The translations under genes were made by a program, and so were the position numbers. From Cricetomys ansorgei (lineage: Eukaryota; Chordata; Mammalia; Rodentia; Nesomyidae), in the NCBI GenBank assembly GCA_026225945.1, contig JAMJFZ010001137.1, positions 434,001 to 498,000 of the forward strand: a DNA stretch of 64,000 nucleotides, read 5' to 3'. The notes beneath the pieces are model-generated. The model was not told the origin of the DNA, made no database searches, and saw nothing but the letters and a program-made list of their open reading frames with translations. Of this stretch, positions 1 through 6,883 are shown piece by piece. Position 1 is the stretch's first letter; each line of letters opens with the position of its first letter.

Positions 1-346
1 CTAAAGCGTTAACTCTGTCTACTAATCCTTTATCTAGTTCCTCTTGATATACTAAGGCTAGAGACACGTTTTTTGAAAGCTGGTTGACATGATGGGCAGT
101 ATGTATTTCCTGTACTAAGGAAGCTGTGGATAAAGCGAAGCTTGTAATGGTGGCTATCAGGGCAGTGATACCCAAAATAAGGGCTGCAACAAAACGTTTA
201 CTTCGCTGTAGTTGTAGGGTGGCCTTATGTAAAGCTTGTACCCCACGGTTAGAAAACCAGGCACCAGTTACATTGACAGGGATCATAATATATGGTGGTT
301 GATTTAAAAGAACATATGCATCTATGGGGCGAGGGATGGGGCGGGG
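1..346 (-). pseudogene. env: Retroviral env remnant (end of SU and start of TM), partial
   Basis: An open minus-strand frame runs from the codon after a TGA (347-349) to the window edge, 115 codons, and continues beyond it. It reads the C-terminal tail of a surface subunit, then an RSKR furin-type site (194-205), then a long hydrophobic Ala/Leu/Ile-rich segment typical of a fusion peptide, and then the start of the transmembrane subunit ectodomain. Almost all of SU is missing between the end of pol (405) and this point, and the frame has no plausible start of its own: an ATG near 382 opens a different, short frame. It is a deletion remnant, not a usable envelope gene. The frame shows no stop or shift inside the window. 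Confidence 0.75.
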
Positions 347-404
347 TCAGGGAGAGTCTTGTCCAGCAGCGTTGTCATGACGGTGGGTGGGAGGGGTTGA
401 GCAC

Positions 405-3155
405 TTAGGCGAGCCGGGGTCTCTGAGCTCCTTTCGCGGTGATGTCTGTCACCGCTGCTGGTCTGATAAGACAATCTGGGATCCAGATTGGAGATTCAGC
501 ATCTGTAGGGAAAACACACGCGAAACCTCCGCCGCCCCAAGTTAACAGTACATCTGGGCTCCTCCACTTTACAGTCAATAGACACTGCGTGGCAAAATCA
601 GCTAAGTTGTTTCCTTCGGTTAGAGGTCCTGGAAGAAAGGTGTGAGCTCGAAGGTGTGTCACACAATAAGGAAGTGTTCTCCATTGAACTGTACTTTGTA
701 GTTCCAAAAGGAGATCATTAATCTGAGAATGATCTTTGTTAATTAACGCTGTTTCTATAACTGGAAAAAGTTTTGTAACATAATGAGAATCTGTATAAAG
801 GTTAAAAGACAAATCTTTATACTGTTTAAAAGCCATTATAGCTGCATAAATTTCAACCTTTTGAGCAGAAGTATATGGTGTTTTATAAGAAAACACCTCA
901 GATGGAGAGGCTACTGCTGCAGTGCCGTTGGAAGATCCGTCTGTGAAAAGAGTTATTGCTCCTTGTATAGGCTCTGCAGAAAATGTAACCGGAAAAATAA
1001 TATCTTGTAACTTTAAGAATTGTAGTAGGGGATGTTTAGGTAAATGAAACTTGATTTGGCCTGTAAAGGATATTAAAGAAATCTTCCATTCTTCAGAACT
1101 GTTCAAGAGCCATTCAAACTGCTCATTAGTATAAGGCACAGTTATGGATTGAAAATCTCTTCCTCCCAATTCTTTTGAACGGCGGCGTGCCTTGGTAATA
1201 ATTAAAGCCACCAAGGAGGTGTAGGCTGTTAAAACCCTTTTCTGAGTAGAGGCATGATGTACCCATTCTATAGGTCCATTTTGCCAAATCACACCTGTGG
1301 GAGTGAATTTAGTTGGCAATACAATCAATTCCCAAAGCTTAGTTAAATCCACACGCTGCAGTTGATGTGAATTAATCTTTTCTTGAACTAACTGAATTGC
1401 TTTTAGTGCCTCAGGAGTTACTGTCCTAGGAGAAGTAGGGTCTGAGGGCCCTTTCAGTATATCAAACAAAGGTTTTAGATCATAAGTGGTGAGCTGTAAA
1501 AAAGGCCTAACCCAATTTATTTCTCCTAGAAATTTTTGAAAATCATTTAACGTTTTTAACTTATTTAAGCTTAATTTTATAGGCTGATGAGAAACAGTTG
1601 TTTCCCCTATTACTCTACCTAGATAATTGTAAGGAGGTTTCAATTGAATTTTTTCTGGGGCAATTTTTAAGCCAAAATTTTGCAATTGGATTGTCATCTC
1701 ATTCAGTAAGTTAAGCAATCTTTCTCGATTGGAGTCTGCTAACAATATATCATCCATATAATGCATGATTAATGAAGAGGAAAACTGTTTCCTCAGAGTT
1801 TCTAAAGCCATATCTACAAATTTTTGACATAGGGTTGGGATAAAGTCAGAAACTTGTCCAGTACGCTTATGCGGTTTAATATCCCTGCATGTTGAATTTA
1901 CATTCTCATATGCTAGCTGTTTAATCAAGATATTTGTTACCTCAGGATTGTCAGTTGATCTGGATATGGCCTCTTGGGGACGAGCAACAAAATCTGCATA
2001 AAGCTCGTCTCCTCCCTGTCTGATATCACATAAGACAGTAGTGTTTGCCTTTCCATTACTTAAACGCCTCCTCACAGCCACTGACAAGGTGGCATTTGAC
2101 CGTAATGTTTCTTGAGACAGGTTCACTTGGTCTGTGGGATTAATCCACGCTCCTGTCCGCGTGAGTGATGCAAAAAACTCACGAGCTTTTTTCTGACCAG
2201 CTGGCTGAGCAGTTGTGCATGCAGCCTTTGTAAGTTTGCTGGTACTGATAGGCTTGGAAGCCTGTCTATCATGTGAATATGTGACTTCCTCTTCCTCTGA
2301 GGAGGAACTACTGTCGGAAGACTCAGTTTCTGAACTGGAAGAAGCTCTCTGAGTTAGTTTTAATTTAGATCTAACTGGAAGTAGCTGTAAATGCTCTTTT
2401 GTATTACTTGAATCCTTTTTTCTAGTTTTGTGTTTTCTCACCGGACTCCTAGAGGTCTCGGTGAAAGCCCGCCCCTCCCAGTCGCAGTCACTCCCCAGCG
2501 AGGGGGAGCGCTGCCTTGAGGGAGGGGTCGTAGGGGAGGGGCTTCTGTCCTCACTCCCACTGTCTCTGCGTCTGTACCGCTCACTTTTTAGGGGCTTGCA
2601 ATAGGAGCAAGCCTTTACCTCGGTCCCCCTGTCTCTATTTTTAGGCTTGCCTCTGTAGCCCTCGCTTCCACTGTCGCTTTTCCCAGATCTGCAGCGGCAG
2701 CTGCGTTTATGAAATGGGCTGGCGCTCTCGTCTTCTTGGAGCCGCCGATCCGATTCAGCTTTCCCGGAGGTGCGGGACCGCTCCGGTTCCTTTAGCCGGC
2801 CTCTGGGCTCGACCTCTCGGCCTCTGGGCTCGACCTCTCGGCCTCTGGGCTCGACCACTCGGCCTCTGGGCTCGACCTCTCGGCCTCTGGGCTCGACCTC
2901 TCGGCCTCTGGGCTCGACCTTTTTGCTTCTGGGCTCTGTTACCCGAAGGGAGTGACTCCGGTCTGGGTCCTGGGGCCGGCTCTTAAGCTCGGCTTCCCGC
3001 AGGATGCAGCCGCACTCGCCTTTTTGGGGCTGGCCTCTGAGCTCACCTTTCCCCTCCTCCTGGGGGAGTTCCTCTTCCCTTTGCGGGCTATCTGTACATC
3101 CGTGCCCACTTTCTCGCTCCCGCTCCTGCTCCCCGCTCCCGCTCCGGAGCATCAA
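405..3155 (-). pseudogene. gag-pol: Retroviral gag-pol fusion frame with internal deletions
   Basis: One uninterrupted 916-codon frame. Residues ~9-320 are a Gag linker: R/E-rich, six copies of VEPRGRE (80-121), RS-rich stretches (~200-250) and a Ser/acidic run (272-290). The capsid major homology region lies at ~378-397 (IRQGGDELYADFV). At ~432-440 the frame jumps straight into reverse transcriptase (PTLCQKFVD), so NC with its zinc knuckles, protease and the RT fingers/first catalytic Asp are absent. YMDD is at 466-469. RNase H follows with all four expected acids (D739 in TDGS, E768, D789, D853). At ~859-862 the frame jumps to the integrase C-terminus (VKWRS, then FPTDAESPIWIP near the end), skipping the integrase zinc-binding and catalytic domains. 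RT and integrase activity are not expected; RNase H might fold. The first eight or so residues are shift artefact, since Gag starts at 3450 in another frame. Confidence 0.85.
2797..2922 (-). repeat. 21-bp tandem repeat in gag linker (6 copies)
   Basis: Six consecutive 21-base units start at 2797, 2818, 2839, 2860, 2881 and 2902. They encode a seven-residue VEPRGRE repeat in the gag frame. Unit 3 has one change (CCACT for CCTCT, giving V for E) and unit 6 ends TTT. A decayed seventh unit may follow at 2923. Such repeats expand by slippage or unequal exchange. Confidence 0.95.
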
Positions 3156-3450
3156 TAAGAATTAAGGAGTCCTCGTCCATAACCTGTTTCAGTATTATCC
3201 AAATCATGGAAGCGTTTTCTGGCTTCTGTTCTGTAGGGTGTGTAGAAGCCCACTGTCTAAAATCAGCTCCCACCTTTTCCCAGTCTATGGGGTTGAGTGT
3301 ACCATCTAAAGGTAGCCATGGACTCGTTTTAGAAATGAACATTATAAAGTCCTCCAATGACTTATGTTGCATGCCAATACCTCTCTTCTTTAGAAGGCTT
3401 TTGAGTACTTTAACGTACATTTTCATCCCAGTTGATTCAGTCTGTCCCAT
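3088..3450 (-). pseudogene. gag: Retroviral gag, matrix region (N-terminal fragment)
   Basis: A 120-codon frame starts at the first ATG after the primer site. The protein begins MGQTES, giving a glycine at position 2 that suits N-myristoylation of a Gag matrix protein. The following ~95 residues have the basic, helix-rich look of a betaretroviral matrix domain (for example KMYVKVLKSLLKKRG and DWEKVGADFRQW), a domain that brings Gag to the membrane. The matrix-like reading ends near residue 105 in a run of GGGAGC-type hexamers. After that the sensible Gag sequence continues in another frame, that of the 405-3155 open frame. A run of four C on the plus strand (3131-3134) within otherwise regular hexamers is the likely frameshift site. 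The last ~15 residues of this frame are therefore out-of-frame read-through. Gag is broken as it stands. Confidence 0.8.
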
Positions 3451-3519
3451 GTTTTATACCACTTTTTCCCAAGAACCGTTTTAATTAAGAAAGAGAGAAA
3501 AGAGTTGATTACCTTCGTA
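3451..3519 (-). other. Retroviral leader with possible splice donor
   Basis: Only about 70 bases separate the primer site from the gag start, shorter than usual for this class, so packaging-signal sequence is probably reduced. The minus strand contains GAAGGTAATC at about 3507-3516, an acceptable splice donor (GT at 3511-3512) in the place where a donor for env RNA is expected. This is motif evidence only. Confidence 0.4.
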
Positions 3520-3538
3520 GAAGTCACGTTGGGCACCA
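3520..3538 (-). other. Primer binding site, tRNA-Lys-like
   Basis: Two bases after the LTR end the minus strand reads TGGTGCCCAACGTGACTTC. The first 14 bases differ once from the tRNA-Lys(1,2) type site used by ERVK and betaretroviruses; the last part does not match. This degeneration fits an old copy. Confidence 0.65.
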
Positions 3539-3666
3539 CCTGCGGGGGTCCTGGCGGTCCAGCTCTGGCTCCCGCGAAAATGGGGGTTCTTTCTACCACG
3601 AAGGATGGGTAAACCCAAAAGAAACACGAGACAGTCTTGGTGGCTGTTGAAACCGCACGAGGCCTT

Positions 3667-3672
3667 TTTATT
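3667..3672 (-). promoter_or_regulatory. LTR polyadenylation signal AATAAA
   Basis: The minus strand reads TTTAATAAAAAGGCC. The position, roughly 110 bases downstream of the inferred start site and 126 bases before the LTR end, fits the R region of a betaretrovirus-like LTR. Confidence 0.55.
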
Positions 3673-3803
3673 AAATGAACTTGGCTCACGTGGCGGCTTG
3701 GGAGGGCGCGGCGGCTTGGGGCGGCCGCCGCGCACAGGCAGGAGATGTGGGCCAGAGGCGAGAGGGCAAGAGCAAGAGAGAGAGAGCGACCCCCGTCCAG
3801 GGC

Positions 3804-3810
3804 TTTTATT
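3804..3810 (-). promoter_or_regulatory. LTR TATA-like box
   Basis: The minus strand reads CCTAATAAAAGCCC, an A/T-rich TATA-like element in a GC-rich context. Transcription would be expected to start around 3775-3785 and run toward lower coordinates. The same bases contain AATAAA, but the better polyadenylation signal is at 3667-3672. Confidence 0.5.
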
Positions 3811-3845
3811 AGGGTCCCCCGGAGCCCTGGTCTTGGGCTATTTTG

Positions 3846-3850
3846 ATTGG
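3846..3850 (-). promoter_or_regulatory. LTR CCAAT box
   Basis: The minus strand reads AACCAATCA here, about 35 bp upstream of the TATA-like sequence, a normal place for a CCAAT box in an LTR U3. Confidence 0.5.
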
Positions 3851-3903
3851 TTCCTCAACCTCGTCGGTCAGGTGTGGGGGTAGCCTCCTGCACCTGAGAC
3901 GCA

Positions 3904-4285
3904 ATGATGCCTGGGTATTCTGGGGAAGAAAGAATCCCTGCTGAGTGGTGGGGAGAAGCTGCTAATAACTACTAACTTAGGGGAATTTTCTGGGTTTTAT
4001 ATTTCTTAAATCTTTGCAATAAACCTGGGTTGCTTTATTGCAATTTACTTCTGGATAGCATAGCTGTGTTCCATTCCAGCCCACAGTAGCCAGCTCAGGG
4101 ATTGATTTTGCTATTACTATTGGCTTATATAGATTTTTATTATTGATGAGAGAACATATGCCACCGTACAGTGAAGACAAAAAAGGAGCAAGGCAGTTAG
4201 GGAGTTCCAGTTCCCGGCAGTGAATTCGCTTCAGGAACCTTGTCAAGCTAAAGCATTTCATAGCCTGGTAAACCTGGGCCCCAAC
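3904..4285. other. Unassigned flank between provirus and satellite array
   Basis: This 382-bp stretch shares nothing obvious with the satellite subunits or the LTR. It contains an AT-rich centre (around 4100-4150). A minus-strand open frame (3977-4327, 116 codons) has its start codon inside the satellite, so at least its first 14 codons are satellite sequence; the rest is cysteine-containing and unrecognised. It may be a fragment of another repeat or ordinary intergenic DNA. I see no RNA gene or clear promoter in it. Confidence 0.5.
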
Positions 4286-4423
4286 AGAACAGGGACCCAG
4301 TGGCTCAGCAGAAGGATCAGGAGTCACAGGTGGGAGTGCAAATGAGCAGGGTCTGAAGAAGGGAGGTTTTCAGGGCAGCGAGAAGAGGCTATCCATGTGT
4401 CCCGAAGGGTCCCTGAATGGATT

Positions 4424-4487
4424 CTCTGAACCCTTCTGCCCCAGCAATGAGCTTGTTTGCTCATTGCTGGGGCAGAAGGGTTCAGAG
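4424..4487. repeat. Perfect inverted repeat of subunit A (29-bp arms, 6-base loop)
   Basis: Arms 4424-4452 and 4459-4487 are exact reverse complements; the left arm begins CTCTGAACCC and ends CAGCAATGAGC, and the loop is TTGTTT. Pairing stops cleanly on both sides. The structure is present without a mismatch in all 20 A subunits in the window, at coordinates given under each copy. As DNA it could extrude a cruciform; as RNA it would form a 29-bp hairpin. Confidence 0.98.
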
Positions 4488-4649
4488 TCCAGGCGTGAAG
4501 GAGCCTCCGTGGAAGTTGCCTGCCTCCGCAGAGTTAGCCAGGAGCCAAATGTTGGCACTTGAGCCCCAGTTGAAAGTTACTGCCTTGGTCTCAAGCGGTC
4601 TGGAAGCTTAACCCTCGCGTCACAGGGGACTGGAGATGTTTTGGAAGGC

Positions 4650-4657
4650 ATTTGCAT
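4650..4657 (-). promoter_or_regulatory. Octamer motif in subunit A
   Basis: ATTTGCAT is a perfect POU/octamer site on the minus strand, inside the short dyad GGCAT-TTGC-ATGCC. Repeated in each A subunit. Not shown to be functional. Confidence 0.25.
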
Positions 4658-4985
4658 GCCTGTGTCTCAGGGAAACACGGTCGGTTTGCCCGAAATAGTG
4701 GATTCCGTGACGGGAACAGTGCATGGCGTTTCTCGAGTTACAGGACAAAGTCAGAAATGAACACCACATCCTGAGGGGATCGTCGTGGGCTTGGAAAGAT
4801 CATTGACATCTGTTCTTGGCAAAAGGGGTCATAAAATAAAATGGCCAAAGCGGCTGTTTACAAGTCCGAAGTGACCCTACAATATTTGATTCAGGACCCA
4901 CAAAATACCGACTCTCCACAATCACTACGGTCTGATCACGATCTGCTGTCGAGCATGATTCAGTCAGCTGTGACTTGTTTCTACA

Positions 4986-5140
4986 CAGTGGTTGTCAAAC
5001 TTCCTGCGACTGCCACACTTGAAGACAATTCCTCGTGTTGTGAGAACCCCAACAATGAAATTATTCTGTTGCTAACTTGTAAGTGTTGTTTTGCAAAGCT
5101 ACTTCTATCAAACGTATTGCAAATGTCTGACATGCAGCAG
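4986..5140 (+). mobile_element. URR1-like hAT DNA transposon fragment in subunit A
   Basis: The segment begins CAGTGGTTGTCAAACTTCCT and continues with CCTCGTGTTGTGAGAACCCC, ATTATTCTGTTGCTA and TCTGACATGCAG. This matches the order and wording of the rodent non-autonomous hAT-Charlie element URR1, from its 5' terminal repeat inward. The 3' terminal repeat is not recognisable. It lies inside the 120-codon open frame of subunit A and explains much of it. Recognised from memory of the family; a RepeatMasker run would decide. Confidence 0.75.
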
Positions 5141-5268
5141 TTCTTAATCGAAACCTGGGACACAGTCGCCCAAGCCCCAACTGGCTTGAGCCCCTCAGCA
5201 TGAGAATTGCTGGCCTATATGCACAGGCCCTTTTATAACCTTTGGTTTCCTTTAAGTGGTTGAGTGTT

Positions 5269-5315
5269 CAGAATCAAACCCAGGACTTTGTGAATACTTG
5301 AGAGGTACGACCCGA
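5269..5315 (-). mobile_element. tRNA/ID-like SINE fragment in subunit A
   Basis: The minus strand contains GTCCTGGGTTTGATTC, resembling the B-box half of an ID/tRNA-derived rodent SINE. It is followed on the plus strand by the pyrimidine tract. Confidence 0.5.
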
Positions 5316-5316
5316 A

Positions 5317-5378
5317 CCTTTTCTTCCTTTTTTCCTTTTCATTTCTTTTCCTTCTTTCTTTTCTATTGTTTCGTTTCT
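5317..5378 (+). repeat. Pyrimidine tract in subunit A
   Basis: About 62 bases of almost pure C/T. On the minus strand it would be the A-rich tail of the adjoining B1-like fragment. It is identical in most copies but rearranged in copy 4 (14732-14771). Confidence 0.9.
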
Positions 5379-5386
5379 AAATTTCC

Positions 5387-5484
5387 GAGTCAGGATCGTT
5401 CCTGGTTCTCTGCTCATACATTCCATCCTTCCGACTCAGTCACCCTTGTGTTTCGGTACAGGCTGTGTCCCCAAGCATTGCAGA
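5387..5484 (-). mobile_element. Degenerate B1-like SINE in subunit A
   Basis: After the pyrimidine tract come gagtcaggatcgttc, then cttccgactcagtcaccc and ggtacaggctgtgtcccc. These follow the order of a reverse-complement B1 element (gagacaggg..., cctcccgagtgctgg..., acaggtgtgtgcca). Divergence is high and the middle is shortened. Confidence 0.45.
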
Positions 5485-5569
5485 CCTTCTTCCAAACAAT
5501 GATGGGATCAGAAGGTGGAGATGTGCAGGCATCATATATGAGAATTTTTTTCTCCAAGAAAACCTGCAA

Positions 5570-5692
5570 GCGTTTATGATGTCTGAGTGACCTCGCAGGG
5601 GCCTGGATTCAGTCCTCAGCATCTAGATGGTAGTCGCCGCTCTATGTGGCTACCTTTGCAGAAGTTCCAACATCCACATTGGTGACCCCTGC
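5570..5692 (+). mobile_element. B2/B3-like SINE fragment in subunit A
   Basis: The words ggggcctggattcagtcctc, agcatctagatggtag and agttccaacatcc follow the central part of B2/B3-family SINEs (cctgggttcagttcccagca..., acatggtagctc..., ccaacaccc). Copy 1 has three extra bases here (near 5635) compared with all other copies. Confidence 0.55.
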
Positions 5693-5989
5693 AGAGACCA
5701 GCTCCTGTAAGTTAAAAAGCTGACATTGACCCGTAATGGTGGAGGGCTCCTTGATCTTGCCCCGGGGAAAAAAGCAAAGAGTAGAGTCAGCCACAAGATC
5801 TTGTAAGCAGAAAGAACCAGGGAAAGGACCGGAAGGGGTTCCTGGAATTTTAGAGAGAGGACCCTGGGGCTCAGCAGGAGGATCAGGACGCACGGGTGAG
5901 GGTGCGCCTGAGCATAGTCAGAAGAAGGGAGGTTCTCATGGCGGCGAGAAGAGGCTCACCACGTGTCCAGAAGGGTCCTTGAATGAATT

Positions 5990-6054
5990 CTCTGAACCCT
6001 TCTGCCCCAGCCATGAGCAGTTACTGCTCATGGCTGGGGCAGAAGGGTTCAGAG
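5990..6054. repeat. Perfect inverted repeat of subunit B (31-bp arms, 3-base loop)
   Basis: Arms 5990-6020 and 6024-6054 are exact reverse complements; the left arm begins CTCTGAACCC and ends CAGCCATGAGCAG, and the loop is TTA. It is homologous to the A palindrome. Within the shared 29 positions there is one difference per arm (A in subunit A, C in subunit B) and the opposite arm carries the matching T or G. The stem is also two pairs longer. Present in all 19 B subunits. Confidence 0.98.
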
Positions 6055-6111
6055 GGCAACCATGAAGGCAACTCCCTGGAAGCTGCCTGCCTCCGCAGTG
6101 GCAGTCTGCTG

Positions 6112-6125
6112 CCACACGGTGGCGC
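6112..6125 (+). promoter_or_regulatory. CTCF-like motif, one per HOR (subunit B only)
   Basis: CCACACGGTGGCGC agrees with the CTCF core CCASYAGRKGGCRS at 12 of 14 positions. It sits 129 bases after the ATG that precedes hairpin B, and the same spacing gives its place in every copy (for example 18630-18643 in copy 5). Subunit A has lost it. Motif evidence only. Confidence 0.3.
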
Positions 6126-6554
6126 ACGTGTCCCACTTGATAGTAACTGCATCTGTCTCAAGCTGGTCTGGAGGCTGAACCCTAGCTTCACAGGGGACTG
6201 GAGATGTTTTTGAAGCCATTCACATGATTGTGTCTCATGGACACACAGTCGGTTTGCCCGAAATAGTGTATTCCATGGTGGGAACAACGCATGGCGCTTC
6301 TCGAGTTACAGGACAAAGTTCAGAAATGAACACCACATCCTGAGGGGATCAGCGTTGGGTTCGAAAGAACATTGACACCTGTTCATGGCAAAAGGGGTCA
6401 TAAAGAGAAATGACCAAAGTGGCTGTTTACATGTCCGAAATGCCCCTACAATATTTGATTCAGGACCCCCAGTATAGCAAGTCTCCACAATCACTAAGGG
6501 CTGATCATGATCTGCTATGGAGCATGATTCACTCAGGTGTGACTTATTTCTACA

Positions 6555-6710
6555 CAGTGGTTCTCAACCTTCCTAAGACCGCCACACTTGAATACACTTT
6601 CTCGTGTTGTGGGGACCCCGATAATGAAGTTCTTCTGTTGCTAATTAGCAACTTTTGTTTTGCGAAGCAACTTGTATGAATCTTAATGCAAATGTCTGAC
6701 ACGCAGCAGT
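6555..6710 (+). mobile_element. URR1-like hAT DNA transposon fragment in subunit B
   Basis: The B counterpart is better preserved at its start, CAGTGGTTCTCAACCTTCCT, followed by CTCGTGTTGTGGGGACCCC, GTTGCTAATTAGCAACTTT and TGTATGAATCTTAATGCAAA. It occupies the same place in B as in A, so the insertion is older than the A/B duplication. Confidence 0.8.
6686..6693 (+). promoter_or_regulatory. Octamer motif in subunit B
   Basis: ATGCAAAT is a perfect octamer lying within the URR1-like fragment. The matching site in A has TTGCAAAT, one mismatch. Not shown to be functional. Confidence 0.25.
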
Positions 6711-6836
6711 TCTTAATCGAATCCTGGGACAATGTTCTTCACGCTCCACATTGGTTGTGCCCGCTGCATGAGAATTGCTGCCTCATATGCACAGGCCCTG
6801 TTAGAACCTTCTGTTTCTCTTAAGTGTTTGGGTGCT

Positions 6837-6883
6837 CAGGATCAAACCCAGGACTTTGTGAATCCTGGAGAGGTACGATCCAA
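6837..6883 (-). mobile_element. tRNA/ID-like SINE fragment in subunit B
   Basis: The minus strand contains GTCCTGGGTTTGATCCTGAG, closer to an ID B-box region than the A copy. Same relative position as in A. Confidence 0.55.

Larger units (their letters stand above)
1..3903 (-). mobile_element. Defective class II (ERVK-like) endogenous retrovirus, 5' part
   Basis: A provirus lies on the minus strand: 5' LTR at 3541-3903, primer binding site at 3520-3538, gag from 3450, a gag-pol fusion frame down to 405 and an env remnant from 346 to the window edge. The 3' LTR and the target-site duplication lie outside the window and cannot be checked. The family call rests on the tRNA-Lys-type primer site, the capsid major homology region, the YMDD reverse transcriptase motif, the RNase H acidic residues and a transmembrane env segment after an RSKR site. 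NC, protease, the first part of RT, most of integrase and most of env SU are missing, so it cannot replicate unaided. A solitary defective copy and a member of an amplified deleted subfamily both fit; the window cannot decide. Transcription from the LTR would run away from the satellite array. Confidence 0.9.
3541..3903 (-). repeat. 5' LTR of the endogenous retrovirus
   Basis: On the plus strand the element starts TGCG at 3541 and ends CGCA at 3903, giving short terminal inverted repeats with the canonical TG...CA ends. The inner end lies two bases from the primer binding site, which fixes it well; the outer end is less certain because no second LTR is available. In provirus orientation it holds a CCAAT box, a TATA-like box, a CT-rich stretch, an AATAAA signal and U5. 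U3 would be only about 125 bp, short for this class, with R about 130 bp and U5 about 105 bp. These boundaries are estimated from signal spacing only. Confidence 0.75.

Noticed and set aside
439..1010. Short plus-strand frames within the pol region.
   Set aside because: They lie antisense to the retroviral RNase H/integrase frame and have no independent support.
2714..2986. Plus-strand frames encoding repeated GLWARPL or RPLGSTS words.
   Set aside because: They are antisense shadows of the 21-bp repeat in the retroviral gag linker.
4424..4487. The palindrome as a Rho-independent terminator or a complete MITE.
   Set aside because: The context is eukaryotic, no T run follows, and the bases on either side do not form a target-site duplication in A or B.
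4841..5203. A 120-codon open frame in subunit A (with an 89-codon homologous frame in B at 6410-6679) that recurs in nearly every copy.
   Set aside because: Conservation between copies only reflects DNA near-identity. Much of the frame is a URR1-like transposon fragment, copy 2 breaks it by an insertion, the A and B proteins differ by many non-conservative changes, and B ends early.
5452..5468. CENP-B box candidate (tttcggtacaggctgtg) in subunit A.
   Set aside because: It matches only 7 of the 9 essential positions and fails in the CGGG part, so it cannot be used to call the array centromeric.
5736..6065. A 109-codon plus-strand frame with overlapping minus-strand frames of 60-90 codons repeated in all copies.
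   Set aside because: They overlap each other on both strands across the palindrome, and no domain is recognisable. They look like chance frames in GC-rich repeat DNA.
6829..6883. A functional tRNA gene suggested by the GGGTTTGATCC B-box-like sequence.
   Set aside because: There is no matching A box at the right distance and no cloverleaf can be drawn; it fits a decayed tRNA-derived SINE.
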